From positions 112,501 through 176,500 of the forward strand of contig JASANE010020387.1 of NCBI GenBank assembly GCA_030248225.1: a stretch of 64,000 nucleotides of DNA, read 5' to 3'. The position numbers and the translations under genes were made by a program. Below are positions 24,401 to 39,400 of the stretch, piece after piece. The stretch's first letter is position 1, and every line of letters starts with the position of its first letter. This DNA comes from Trileptium ribeirensis. Lineage: Eukaryota > Nematoda > Enoplea > Enoplida > Thoracostomopsidae. The notes under the pieces are model-generated. The model was not told the origin of the DNA and did not search any database. It worked only from the letters and a program-made list of their open reading frames with translations.

Positions 24401-27400
24401 CAAGTTACCATGTAGACCTTTAGCAAATCAAAAATTTATCAGCTAATAAACCTTTTGCAAATCAAAAATTTACCAGCTAATAAACTTTCAGAAATCACGT
24501 GAATTTAAAAACTTTTTCTTCAAATAAAATAAAAAATATTTTTGGGTTGACACTTAATATATCTATCTCTTCAACGAACAGGTAAAAAACCAACAACAAG
24601 TTACCATGTAGACCTTTAGCAAATCAAAAATTTATCAGCTAATAACCTTTAGCAAATCAAAAATTTACCAGCTAATAAACTTTCAGAAATCACGTAAACT
24701 TAAAAACTTCTCTTCCAATAAAATAATAAAATCACTCGGAAATCTGACAAATGATTATATTAAAATCAAAAGATACTTTCTTTTATACGACGCAATATAA
24801 ATTACACAAAAGCTTCTGAGTAAATTTTCATATAAAATATATTCAAATAAAAAATATTATCAAGTACTGCCTCAAAATAATATAATTTCAACAACAATAT
24901 GTAATTTCTTTTAAATTATTTAATATTAATTATGGTTGTCGATATTATATAGAAACTTTATAATCGACATTATGTTATTTACTGAACAAACTTCCGTTTG
25001 ACCACGTAAAACTTCTCTATTCAGTGGGAATATAACCTGAATATTTACGCCTAGACTACTACTTCCGAAGCAAACCTCGCCTTTGTTCTTCTACACCAAA
25101 ACAAGTGCAATATTTTAAAATTCATAGGGTAGTATATAGTACATAGCGACATTTTGCCATTTTAAGAGCAAGGTATTATGGGAGCTCGACGAGCCAAAAT
25201 TATTCAATAAAGTATCTACTTGACCTTCCCCCCGAAATGATACTTCGCATGTAAACAACGATTTCACCAGCTAAATTTTGTCCTTTGAGGGTAAACTGGG
25301 GCATAATAGCCGATAGACGACTAACGAGAACCCATCTAATACGAGATCGAATACGTCACATTGGCCGCAAACTCGACGTAAGATTAGGAATTTTAGTTAT
25401 TGTTGATATGAGCAAAGTATGCTGAATCAGAAACCGCGGAATGTCTTGTATTTAGAACTTCTAATTAAATATTAAAAACAAATAATTAGGGCAGAATCAA
25501 AGCGAAAAATATATACTTTTGGCCAAAATTTGATTTGTCTAAAAGACTATTTTTCATAATATCGTGTGCGTATGATAGTCGACGTCGTTCATTATTATTT
25601 GTTAGTAAGTAAAAAACGTGTTAAAAAACTAAATTCAATGGCCATTCAGTAACATTCTCCAAGGATATAATAGTATGAACAATCTGTGACATATATGTTG
25701 GATACACGACATTTGAACAGATGTTGCTGATCAAATGTCACAATTAAGCTGCAAAATTTTTTAGTATTCCAAGGTCACACAGCTTTAATTTAGAAATTAT
25801 TTTAAACTGTGAGCTTTATACAAAAAGTGTGATGTCACATGTTCATCACCTGTTTACTGCGTGTAGGCTATAAAGCTGCAATTATTAAAATTATGTCTCA
25901 CGCCTTAAATAGAGGGGTAACTGCCTTGTCATTATCAATGTCGCTGATGGCATCGTCAAGAAAGATTGTCCGACTGGCGGTTCTTTACTAAAACGGATAC
26001 GTTGATGCTTTAGAGATTTCTGTGCAATTTCAGAAATTTTGTGGACACATAAAATTTCAATGAGACAAAGCCGGAAATCTAAATACACAAGCAGAATATA
26101 AATTACACATTTACTTGTTCAATCATCCGTCTTTGAATAATCTTTTTGCAACCGGGCGTCATGAGCGTATGTGTTTTGTATTGTACTAGACACGGTAGTA
26201 TATTTTCCTGAAATAAAATTTTTAAAGTATCATAAACGTCAAAAATGCTATCGCTCGTATCTAGTTGTGTATTGGAAACCGAACCATGGGAACTGTTAAC
26301 GGTAAAACACTATAAATATATAAAATATATTTATAGATAAGCCCAACAAAATTATTAATCTTTAGTAGCTAGACATTATGGAAGCTCAATATCAATAATA
26401 AATAACACAATTCACTGTCGTCAACATTTGTCGATATTCGTAGCATAATACACAAACTGGCTGGCTTTCCACGCTTGGGAAACCATAACGAATCCGAAAT
26501 TTTTGAAGTCCATCCAAACTGTTCAAGTGGGGCGCCGCTCCAAAATAAAAAAAACATTCAGAGAATAATTAACAGAAAGGCATCTTGATCTTATTTATTT
26601 CCCTTTGTTCACACAAATTTTATTTTTTACATTATAGTGCATAACGCGTTAAACATTCCTCACGACACTCCCGAAGGAGTAAGTTCGACAGAAAACTTTG
26701 ATGTCTTCTTAATAGAACTGTATAGCTTTAACCACATAAAATAGAAAATAGGGTGGTCAAAAACACTGACAGGTGCATTCCAGATAAATTTCTACTCCAT
26801 CTCTGAACTTTCGATCAAAACTGTGCGAAATTCTACACAATGCAGGTTCTGTACTAAGGGTGGTAGGGGGAAATCGCGAAAATTTCTTTTTCGACTGGTA
26901 CTGCGCTATCATTAATAACTCATCTTCGAATAGACATGTTAAGTCAAATTTTTGTTCGATAGCAAAAGTGATGATGATGTACTTTTGTAGTTGAACCGAA
27001 TAGCTCAGACCCCATGTTCCGGCTCAAAATGGCAAAAAAGCAAGTTTCTAAGGGTTCTGTGCCAAATATGGCTTTAGCAGGGAATAACCGGAACCGGAAC
27101 CAGCAACCGGAACCGTCCATTTAAACCGGATGCGGAACCGGAACCGGAACCTGGTCTTCGAAATTTATATATAGTAAAACAGATAATGGAAGAAATGAAG
27201 GTATAGTGGATTTAAAATGAATTAAAAATAACTTTTACATTAAACTTAATGTATTGCGATGGTATTATTGCCTTTCTGAAACTTTAAAGAGACTGAGGAA
27301 GCTAATACTGTTTATTTATCGATCAAATATGTCGGTTTTTGGACATTCAGAGCAAAAAATGTCTTCCACTATACACCATTGCATATACTGCGTCAAGTCG

Positions 27401-30400
27401 AAAGTGCTTACAAAGCTTGGAGCGTAGAATACACACTTTCGCTCTGTCTCCAGTCGCCTCCCTTTACTACACATACGTTTGTTGCATGTTCTGTAGGAAA
27501 ATTCAAAGATAAAATAATAGATAGAAGGTAATTTTCTGATCGGTGGTCAGAGACACTATTTAGGCTAGCGTTGGACAAACAGTGCCCGTCAGTTAGATCA
27601 TAATGATGATAACTTTCTAATCAGAATGCTATAAATGAGACACATTGTGAGCTGCTTGCGCAGTTTCAATAAATACAGTTCTTTGCCAAGAAAGCAGTTT
27701 CTAGCTGCGTTGCAGATAACGTTAGTTTACTTCAATTTAGACTGATTTACCAAGTTTGCAAGCGCTAAGGCGGGTTCTTGAAGCAATTTATGTTAGCCAA
27801 GCATACCCTAAGTACTTCTGCGTAAGCCATACTCTTTTACCGAGTAGGGCCGGTTCAATTGAAACGTCCCCACAGACCTCTGAATGTGTAAAATAGCTGC
27901 TACAAGCATCGACGTGGCTTTGATTTGTTAAAAAACCTGCAGGTTATTATGAAAAATTTCTACTGAAATTATGTGCCCTACTTACGTTTCAAACGACAAA
28001 TTGCTTAGTTAATCTCTTCTTTTGCTTGGTTGTATTGGAGCTTGATCATTGTATATTACATATGTTTGGATCACAGATGAAGCAAAAAACGTGAAAAATT
28101 TCAAACATATTTTTTAAACCGGAATTCCGGTTCCGGTATGGTTTTTGCCCTTTGCCGGAACCGGAACACGATTTTCGCCGGAACCGGAACCGGAATTCCG
28201 GTTACTCCCTGGGCTTTAGGGATACCAATGTTCAGCAATAAGTATCAGCATAAGCGTCGTATCCACAGAATCAGCTCATCGAGACCTACAACTTTGCTGA
28301 CCCCGACTTTTTTGTGTACCTCTCCCTGGGCTGCTGCGGGCCGAAAATATTTCGTGGACCGTTTGCCAAAAAAGCGTTTTTCAAATTTCGGAATTTATGC
28401 CGTGTTTTAGGTTACAATGAGTGCCTATTAGGTTATCAGGCACGCTGGATACAATGGTCTTGCCATCTAAAGCCTAACTTGGCTATATTATACCTTTTCA
28501 GGTAGTTTTATGGTCGACGAACCCGATTTCCAAAATGCAATGCGTTTTCGCTTGTTTGGTTATGTATTGAATGCAAAGCATTGTGAATAGTCAATGTATA
28601 TGCTTTTCTGAAGGCTGAATAGAATGGTATGGCTATCTAGAATTCAGCATTCATATTTCATGCCATTTCATTAGGGTCAGTGAACCCCATTTCCAGAATA
28701 TAGTCTGTGTTCAGCTGTTTGTTTACATAATGCATACAGGGCGCCAAGAATTATCTACATAATTTTTTTAGTAAGTTGAATACGATGGTTTGGTTATCTA
28801 GAGCCCAGCACAAATATCGAATATCTTGTCAAACGTTTTCTTTGGATTTAGGGTCAATAGACCCTATTCCCATAATACTGTAATAGTTTGGTACGTCGCA
28901 TAAAAACAGGTTGTAAGTAGGTTTTTTCGGTATACTGATTACAATGGTTCGACTATTATAGTGACCAACACGAATATTTCATGTCTTTTCAAAAGTTTTA
29001 ATGAATTTACGGTCATTGAACATGATTTCCAGAATATAGTGCCTTCAGTAGTTTGGTTATGTAATACGTACAGGGCACCAAGAATGGTCTCTATGTAGTT
29101 TTTTGGTACGCTGCATACGATGGTTTGGTTATGTATGGTTCAGTGTAAATACTTGATGCGCTGTCAATTGTTGTCAATGAGTTTAGGGCCGACAAGATTT
29201 TAGGATTTTCAATGGATTCAGGGTTCCAGAAATTTTAAGGTGGTCTATGCATCAAACAGCCACTACAGGTGATTACACAAAATATTAACTTAAAAATGAA
29301 ACCAAGCTCCCGCAATTTCACCATAGATGTGATAATTTTGTGGTATTACTTTTTTAAATGTCTTTTGCAATTTTTTTATTTTCTAAATTTGGAGGCGTTT
29401 CGCCTCGAACCACGTATTCCACAAGATGTCCTTTCATGAACCGAGGTGAGACAAAGCATGGTGGGTAGACACCTCCGCAAAGACGGGAAACCAACAATTG
29501 AATTTCAAGTGCAAACGAAGAACTCTTACTTTTTATGTGGTGAAATTGGAGACTGTCACTTTAAGGATTTTTTTCTTGTGCCATCATAGCTCAAATTTTT
29601 TCATCCGTCAACTTACGCGATAATGAATGCTTGAAATGTCTGCTTGAGACCTTTCGTTAGGACTTTACAGCTCCTTCCCCTGCAAAAGTGGGTCAAAGGG
29701 GATCCGGTCGAGTCAAAATCGGGTCCGAAACATCAAGTTTACGTTTGTCTCTCGACAACGAGTACATACGAAAACGGCCATGTCTTGATAAGCTGTGAAA
29801 ATATCTGGATCTTGTGGCATTATCTCGAAGAGCGAGAGAATATCTATGCAGCTGCTTATGGTGGCGATATTGTGATAGTTACTATCTATTGTAAAATTAA
29901 ATAGAAATGCATTTACGTACACGAAAACGGTTATATCCCGAAAATTAATAAAAATATATGAGTTACCTTAGGCTCATTTTGTAGAGACAGATAATTTCTA
30001 TGTATATGAAAGAGATGCGTTACTGCTGGAGTTATCAATGGTGCCGGATTAGGTGATTGGGCCCATGATACAGGAGATACACGATAACGGTCATACTATC
30101 TCCATAACCACTGAAAACATATGGGACTTATTAGGTTCATTTTCTCGAGCTGGAGACGCTCACATGACGCATTATGGCGGTGATTACACATGTTGTAAAA
30201 TATACTCCGAATTAAAGAACTTGGCCTCGACAAGTTCCTAGCCGTAACAACTATCTATGCCGTATCACTATGTAATCATATTTGGTTTTCAACATTTTTA
30301 CACAGAAACTAAATAATTTAGAATAAAAATGACAGAATAACTGCATTTTCGTACGCGGTGCGAGTAACGGTGATGTGTCTAGTGAGGTTAAACTCCCTAG

Positions 30401-33400
30401 AGTTCTGTCTAGATTTTTCCACAGATATCCGCCTAGAGTTTCAGAAATGAAGATATAGCGAACAAGCGGAACGAGATCAAGGCTGACAGGATTTTGTTAA
30501 AATAGAATTTTTAAGCATCAAAATTACGCATAGTTTATAAATTTATTACGCCAAAACTAAACCCTAAAAACCATCGATGCATTTACGATCGCACACACTA
30601 CAGCAACACCTATAAAATATCGCATAATAAAAGCAATACCCTAGAATACGTAAGCATTGCATGCACAATATAAATTGCTTCGGCAATGCTTTTACACTTT
30701 TTCAAATTAGGTTCACACTGAAATTTAAACATTATTATGTATTCCATCCTTGCGATTTTGAAATGCAATATTTTTAAGGTCCAAAATTTCGGACGAATGC
30801 GATTTTTCATGTGCACACGTTAAAATTCCTACGAACTGTTGCGTAAATGAAAGTTGACTAAACAATAGTGTGTATAATATCATCTTACTTTAATCTTATT
30901 ATACTAAATTCTGAATTTTGCCCAAACGCATGTTTCGCAGCACCACTGTCATAAATGAAGTCAAATAACATGATTATAAGCAAAACTTACACTGAATGAA
31001 TCTAGCACCTGACTGTTATGTGTGCTATATAGGACGCTCAGATTTTTTGAATTTTTAATCACTTCTTAAAGACAAGTGTTTGAGTTTGATTTGCTAACTT
31101 TTCCGTACCTCGATAAAATTCTTATCAAATTTGGCCTATTTGTGCCAATTTTTACTGGATTCTATCCAAATTTTCGGCGCGCCTTGGGCGGTAGAGGAGG
31201 CATACGCACCCTGAGCGGTCCCTCACATCAAAAAATGTCGTAGAGGGCACTTCAAGAATTTTTCGGTGGGGGCCCCTCACACCCTTAAAGCCGGCCCAAC
31301 ATTATATAACTTAGCTCACAAGCGAGGAAAGATGTGTAATATAACGTTTGGAACACATTTCAGAGTAAATTCGGGGTGGCCTCTGAGAACTCGGTTGAAC
31401 TGTCGGGGTTCTTTCAAAAAAATTCGGGGTTCTTTGTTCTAAGTTCAGCATAAACAGAGGTAACATATTAAAATATACTTATTATAACTTATTAGCACCG
31501 TTGCAATTAAATAATTGTGTCCAACAAAAAACATGAAAATAGCAACCAAAAACTTGTAATATAAAATTTAATACCCACATATAACCAAAACATGCAATTT
31601 GTTGCGTTACTATATACGAAAAATCAATTGTAACAGTAATACTTATATTTTTGATTCGGCAGTGGAATTCGATAATATGGTGCACGATGAAATACAAATT
31701 TAAGAAAATCATAGGAAATATTTTCGGGGTCTCTTGGCCGTTTCGCGTTTTTTCGCGGCTGCGGCCACACAGTAAATTACACAATCACATGGTATTTAAA
31801 TCGTAATCAATGCAAAGCCCAATTATTGTGCAGATACAAGATAGTGTAACGGGCTTAGGTTTGCCGTTTGCACCAGCGCATCGTCATTGTTTTCTCTTCG
31901 TTGTAAACCAGATATTGATCAATGCCGTCGTAGGAACATTTTGGCAACTATATCAACAATGTATCTTCATGCTTCAATTCTCACTATCTCGATATTTCAC
32001 TTTTACTATTTTGCTCCAGTCGCATTTTAACTAAGTGGCACTGAGGTTAATGTAGGGATAACAAATTGTCATGTGAAGAACAGCTATTACCACCTTTTCC
32101 GATGAATGTCGATTCTATAAAAATATCATGATCCGTACAAGGAATAACACCCATGCAAACACTGCAGCACCCGATCACGTTTGGATGTGTTACGCGCGTG
32201 TTAAAATATGCATGGCCTGGCTTCCGTAATGGAAGAGGAAGGTCCCCATTGGGTCGATCGCAGCATATACTGGCGAACTCCCTCAACCTAAAACCCGAAC
32301 CGGACTCAGACCCGGCGAGTTTTGATCGATAAGGACACAAACAGTGCTAACACAATTTGGTTACCTACTTACTACACCCATGGTCGGGGACTCCCTCTAC
32401 TTCGGCATCGCAACGGAGTACGAATTTGCCACCACTTTCGGCGGAATTCCGCCTAACCCTTGTATGTCATCAGCTGCTTCTCCTTTTTCTCTGCAGCTTA
32501 CATCAGAGACTCAGGGTATTTTTTTAAAACAGACCCTGGGACTAGACATTAAACGCTGGATCAGGATTTACAATTTTTGGCTTGAGAATTTCAAGAATTC
32601 ATACACAATAAAGAAACGTAATTACATATTCAAAATTTACACCATTTTCAACTGCAAAAGATTGACTAAAGATTGGAATAAAGACTGCAAATTTCACGTA
32701 CGCCTTTGACAGATGTATAACATCTCTGTGGTTTGTGCAGTTTCGGCACGCTAACTATATTTTGTATATCTTTTTAGACTGTATTAATGTGCTTATTACT
32801 TACGTTGATATTATTTTATGAAGAGAATCCTCATTACGTCCAAGCTAACGCAAACGTAATAAAATTTATTAGTAAACCCTATGTTTCCGAAGCCGAAACT
32901 GCCCTGGGTCCAGCACAGTGTTCAGACCCAGCTGTGGACATAAAAACCTTGCATGTTATTTACTGATATTGTAAAAAACAACAAGAAATAGCTATATTAT
33001 AGCTATTGTGCAGACTTATAATATTATGTAAACATGTTGTAGGAATGTAGGTAGAAATATAATTATATGGTCATTAATAGTGGACGTATAATCAAAATTG
33101 ACAGTGCATTGTCCTAGCGTCGTATATACGGATAGCATGATTAGGTCATCTCTGTGGAACCGTCTATAGAAGAAAAACGGTATAAATTATAATATCAATG
33201 CTAAGAATCTTCATACATGAATGCATATTTTACCAGCATTACACTATTGTACACGGTACGATTTGAAACCGGGGTACAAAATGCTAAATCATCAAGTTTC
33301 AACGAACTTCGCCAATTCATGGGTTTATATATTAAATGACTAATTAAGTCTAAAACATTCGAAAACATAATGCAAAATGTACGCTGAACAGACACATAGC

Positions 33401-36400
33401 AGTGACACATTCGTACTCGTGTCCTATCGACACTAAGATAAGGGTTAAAATCATTAAAGCTATGGTGTAAATTTAACTGTGTAATTGAAGGTGAATTACA
33501 ACATCACCAGCAACAAAAATATTAATAAAGACAATAATTAAAAATAAAGATTGTTTAACCGAAGTCACGTACATAATATGAGTTAAATGTCATACAATGT
33601 CAGTTCTATGTCTCACGACTCACCTGGGATTCCTCTGAACAAAGAGCGTTAATGGTTGTTCGACACGCTTTCATGAGCGTATAATCGAACCGGTTATCGG
33701 TAAACTCAATTTCTTCGCGTTTAAATATGAATTTACGACACATCGCTCCAAGCTCGGATTTGTGTTCGCGAAGGCATTCAAGTGGTTTTGCTTTATCACT
33801 ACTTTCTGTAAAATAAATAACACTACGTCATATTATACATATTTTATTTAAAAAATCCAACAAACATTTTGGTGGCTGAGCTGTTATCGGTGGCCAAAAG
33901 CATGTCCGACAATTGAGAATACTGCCTCAAATCAATGATGATGATGGCAGACAGTGGTTTCAACATACTGAAAACATGTAAACACAGGGAAGCTATTAAA
34001 ATGATTATCCAGGTTAACGACATTGTAAAACATATCTAAGAACCATCATGCATAACTTATGCAATTTTAAAGATGTCAGTTTGGGTTGTGTACTGAATTG
34101 TAAGCTAAGTTAATCAATTAACGGTAATGATACGATGCTAAAATGACTTGACCTTGGCAGGCCAACTGCTTAAGTATATGACTAAATATCAATAGAACCA
34201 GTCCACATGCATGGATTAAAACAATCCATCTGATTTCATTCAATGAAATATTGATGTAATGCGGGTTGACAATGGTTTTGCGTTTAAAAATGCATTCATT
34301 TGGTTAAACTTGAATAAAGACATTGCGGTAAGAAATTCGATTTTGAGTAAGAAAAAGTTTTGCAGTCAAGAAAAAACAATGTCTGAAATTAGTGAATCGA
34401 TTACCTCTGGTCATGTTCCCCTATCTTTCACTTTATCACAAACAAAACCAGTAATTCATGTATGGTAACGCTTACAGGAAACTACAACAGATAGTGTAAC
34501 AGGGATCGGGAGCTTAAGTGATATTTCACTTTCTTAAATCTTGTGATATTTCACTTTCTTAAATCTTATATAATATCTCCCCCGAGCACAACCCTTCGAA
34601 GTCAAAACAAACTGGTATTTAATGTCGTTACATCATGGATCAGTATGTCGTTTTACGGCAATTAAAAACGTAGAAGGTTAGACTACAGGATTATATAATT
34701 TCCAATTTTTGTGACGAATTTAAAGCAAAGATTCAAAACAGAGCTTAATCCTATTTCTATTCATTTTCGGGCTACTATTTAAGATACGTAACAGCCAAAA
34801 AGAAATTCAAATCATAACGAATTGAACAACTAATATTCACATGATTTAAAAAAATATCCTTGAGACCAAAGAGACAAAGCACTCCAAAGCCTGAAAATGA
34901 TATGTACTATATCAACACAAGATTTTATTCTACTCAACAAAAGTGTCTGAATACATTTAAAAAGCCAAACTAATATTATCAAATACTACCTCTCAAAGTA
35001 CCTCATATCGTGTATAAAATCAACAGCCTACTTTAACAGTGGTGTTATAATTTTATGAGACATTACGCAATTATATTGGACAGTACATGAGATATTACGC
35101 ATTATACAATTTTATTTTGTTTTATTGTCTTCCGTTTCATTACCAGAACTTACTCTATTCAGTGGAAATATACCTGAATATCCATGTCAGCACCACTACT
35201 TCCGCAGCAAATCTCTCACCTATGTCTACACTATAAAAACAAATACTATATTCACACATTATTTACACAGACATTTCATCGACTGAAGCAATTCGCACAT
35301 CAATAGGTTGACCTCAAGCGCCTAACCCATTTTACACTAAATATTGCAGTTCCTGTAAACATAGCCACATATCAATAACTGGTTTTCTGATAAAGTGAAA
35401 GATAGGGCAACATCAGGGGTAATCTATCCACTAGTTTAAAAAAATTTTGCTATCTTGAATGCAAAACCTTTTCGTGCTCAAAGTTCCACCGCAATGTTCC
35501 TGTATACCATTACATTACAGTATTACAGTACACCAAGCCTAACACACCATATAACATTGTACTAAATTGAAAACAATAGAGCATTTTTCAACCGCAACAA
35601 CAAACGGCATGTCTCCAGTCCATTAAGCAAATAAATGCATTTTTCAAAGCAAAACCATTGCAGTAACGCATTACTTCGATATTTCATTATTAGTGTAAGT
35701 GCATTTTTCACCACCGACCACCCTGTTTCACATAATTAATTAAGCATGCATTACCTAAGGTTATATTTTTCCAATAACATTTTAGGGTTGCTTTTTCCAA
35801 GAGCGTAAAGAGCATTTTTCCCAGAAAAACAATGAAAGTTATTAGTGCTACTGTTGGTTACAAGGGTCAAAACTCCAGAGTTAGATCATCAAAATTTGGC
35901 TACTTTGGGGTAAATTATAATAGTAGGAGATAGGAGAATTAAAGAAGCAAAAATCAGTTTCAAGTTTACGCGATCTGTAATTTTCAAAATTAATCTGAGG
36001 GCTTTCAAAATAAACTTGACCTTCCCCGAGTAGTATCTGTCACCCAAATAACAATTTGCCAGGCCAAAATTGATTTAACGGCTTCAAACAGGAGCTGACA
36101 ATGAAATTTGGTCATTTTGAAGCAAATTAGTGTATTTTGCGGGGCTAGAAGAGCCAAAATCATAGTTAGGCTGTCCAAAAAATAAACTTTATCTGACACT
36201 AATTTGAGGTTTATCAGCTGTTGATCCCGATGGGGTCTCAGATAGCTTTCAATATATGAGAAGGATTAGAGGAGGGATATGAGTGAAAAGTAACTCAAAG
36301 TGCGCCAACTAGCAAGTTTTACCAAAAACCATGGCATAAATGCCTAAATTTGAACAAAAAATGTAATTTGAGGTTTTCAGCTATCTTAGGGGGTCCTCAG

Positions 36401-39400
36401 GGAGGGTGCGTGACAGTCACAGCGGTCAGCTGGACACCAAAGAGGCAGAATATGGGCGCAGAAGCCGCATATTAGCAAGTTTGGACCAAAAACCGGGTCT
36501 AAACACCTAAATTTGACCAAAAACGGCAATTTGCGGTTTTACAGCCTTGTGGGGCTCCAGACAGCCACACGGCTCTGCAGGACACCAGAGAGGCGGGATA
36601 TGGGTGAAAAGTAGATCAAAGGCCGCCATCGGAAACGCATCACTAAATCGCTAGGTTCGATTGGAATAAACATAAAAAGACGAAATTCCTCCTAATATGT
36701 AGAAGAAACCTCGCTGTAAATTATGGTTTCTGTGCGTTTTACTTACAAAATCCCCTCTCCGAGAAACTACGATTCAAAGCCGGCATATGAAGAATATTTA
36801 CCGATACTACTTTGTTCAGGACTATATTTTTTGTACTAAATCATAAAATTTGTAATATATTTAAAATTCAATAGTTTAATAGGAAACATTAGGCCTCAAG
36901 CTGACACTTCACACCCCGTGAAAATATATGCCATAATTGAATTCTGAGAGAGTGAGTGACACGAACAAAGCGGAGAATTTGTTTGGTGTCACTCTGTAGA
37001 GCAATTTATCCTCTGTATAGCTGCAAATGGTGTGCTGCTATTTTTATTATTTTGCTGAAGGGTTGTGTCAAAAAGGGTTTTCAATGGGCTCACGGTACCC
37101 AAAGTACATGAAAATGGTAATATCTCTTCAACCGTTCGAGCTATTTATGTGTTTTGGTCTCATTTTGTAGAGCAATTAATCTTCTATGTAGCTGAAATCG
37201 GTGTGATGCTATTGTCACCAGTTACACTGCAAATTGGGTCAAAAAGTGTTTTTCAATGAGCCCTTAGGACACAACATATACAACAATATACCTCCGCACC
37301 CAGTCGAGCTATATTATTGTGTTTGATCTTACGTTGTGAGCAATTCATCCTCCTGCAAATGCTGTGCTGCTATTGTTAATAATTTAATAATGCTGAAGCG
37401 TTGGGTCAAAAGAGGGCGGCTTCAATGGGCCTACGATACCCAAAATACATGAAAATGGTAATATTTCTTCAACCGCTAGAGCTATATAGATGTTTTAATT
37501 CATTATTTAGAACAATACTTCATCCTCTATGTACTTGAAAATTGGGAGCACAATAATAGGTATATATCTTCTCAAAAATTCTAGCAACGTGTCCGCTATA
37601 CGATGGCTCACTTTGTAAATTAATGCTCGGTATACCTTTGCGGTATATCTCTCTAAATTACATACGTATTCAACACTCAAAATTCACTAGCTTGGCGATA
37701 AGATAAGCTACTATTTTAATAAAAAGGACAGAAACGTACTAGAACAATATTTCTTCAATTCTTCCTTACAACGCTTCTTGACGTCCGGGTCAACCATCGG
37801 ATCAGCCGAAACAACAAGGTACTCTACCCGCAGCTGCTTCTGACAACCAGGTGTAAGAGGATCGGGAACTGTGTAGCCTCCAAACTTGCTCTTCATTTTA
37901 CCACTATCGGAATTTGCTTCGCCGCCTAGCAATTCATGCTCGAACATGACTTGACTTAAGCATCGAATTATTTCACCCTGAATAAATCAAAAAGACATAA
38001 AACTCATAATCGATGCACATCCACTTACCTGTGAGATACTGGCATATTCACAGATTTCCATAAAAGTAGGGGTACCTAAGCTCTCAAATTTCAGTGGTGG
38101 GCCCTCTGGCATTTTCCCACTTGGCGATACTTTAGGCTGCCTGTTTGTCATCGCCCTTTGGAAATTTTTTTGTCCTTCCGAAACCAATAAAACACCCCTA
38201 GTTGACATAGAAAATTGAACAAAATTTGTAGTAAAATTAGATCCTGAAGCTAAAGTTTTGTCAAAATTGTCATTAAATAGCTTTTACCGGTTTTGGCGAG
38301 TTTTCAACCGTTTACATAGAAAACACTGAATTTTGGTATTATTATATTTGAGAGTCCACGGCTGAGCAGGGGCACTTTTCATACATCGTCGCAAAATCGG
38401 ACACTCCTAGTTCCGAACCAGCATCCCTCGGTAAAATTCACCGAATGGAGAATCATCAGGCTGCCCTTAGGAATCGGACCTTACCTAAGCCATACTTACC
38501 CCACCCAGGCTCCACACTCCTCCTCGCACCGATACATCTGTCCACCCCTAAGTCGACGGACCATGGATATTATAGTATATGGACTACATATGTCAAAAAG
38601 GAGAAATCTCGCACATTGGTAAATAATAAAGCTAAATAAAAAACATGTAAGTACTTCTCAGTGTGTCCAAAATGATGAACATTCTTCTACTGTAGTTTTT
38701 GCCCCCTCCAAAATTTAGCAAATCGACAGTCTAACCACGACTAAATGAGTTTAAAACCTTGCAATCATATATATATATAAACAACTATTAAACGCAAAAC
38801 GTTTATATACACATCAACAGACATCTGTGTCAAAATTAATGAACAGCAAGGATATCCGGATACGATTTCATATAAGGATATTTTTGCGACGTCGATATAT
38901 CCGGATATTCTCACATTGCATTCGGAATTTAGGTTCACTCACCTGCCGATTTAATTCTTTGAAGGATTTATAACATGTGGAACCAAATAACGTGTATAAA
39001 TTTTTGAGACGCAGATTTTTCAGTTCCAATTGATTTTTTTGACTATTTATATTTCTGAAGTTGATTACTGATGTGGCAACTTGTTGAGACGAAGCGAGTG
39101 AAGACTGCAGATTTTCCCCCGGAAACACTTTTGGGAAAATCGTAAAACTTTTTTTTGCCTGTCGATGTAACTCAAAATTTATTTTCGGGTGATTGGATTT
39201 CGATAGATTTTTTGCTTGATGAAGAAAGTCATGATGTGCCCTTTAGTTGAACTCTAAGAGCTCCGACGCCATCTTTCGGGTCACAATAGCAAAAAACTGG
39301 TTTGAATGGTCCTTTGCAAATCTGGAAATGTAGATACCAGTGTTTAGCGGCTTACATCTCGCGACTATAAAGAATCAGCTCATGGATACAGAGCTTGTCA

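Larger units (their letters stand above)
26208..33623. other. GLG1 intron between exons 11 and 12, repeat-filled
   Basis: A 7.4-kb intron holding hAT copy 2, the 165-bp tandem array at 28400-29230 and a further AT-rich stretch at 29240-33600. The stretch 29700-30250 loosely resembles the tandem families near 37 and 63 kb. The stretch 32490-32970 belongs to a dispersed repeat. No exon-like sequence was seen here. Open frames in it are short and not family-like. Confidence 0.7.

Noticed and set aside
32047..32340. Minus-strand frame with THPNVIGCCSVCMG, reminiscent of a tyrosine kinase HPNVI-x-x-x-GVC motif
   Set aside because: No other kinase block (glycine loop, VAVK, HRDL) is nearby in any frame. 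A short chance match is more likely.
33617..33623. Alternative GLG1 exon 11 donor (AGTC|GTGAGA) that would put exon 11 in phase with the last exon
   Set aside because: Exons 12 and 13 resolve the phase with the consensus CAG|GTGAGT donor and supply the otherwise missing repeat.
37987..38208. Minus-strand open frame ending in a consensus CAG|GTAAGT donor, next to GLG1 exon 10
   Set aside because: It looks like an exon at first, but exon 9 joins exon 10 directly in phase and in homology. The frame lacks the Cys pattern, and its only in-phase acceptor is poor.
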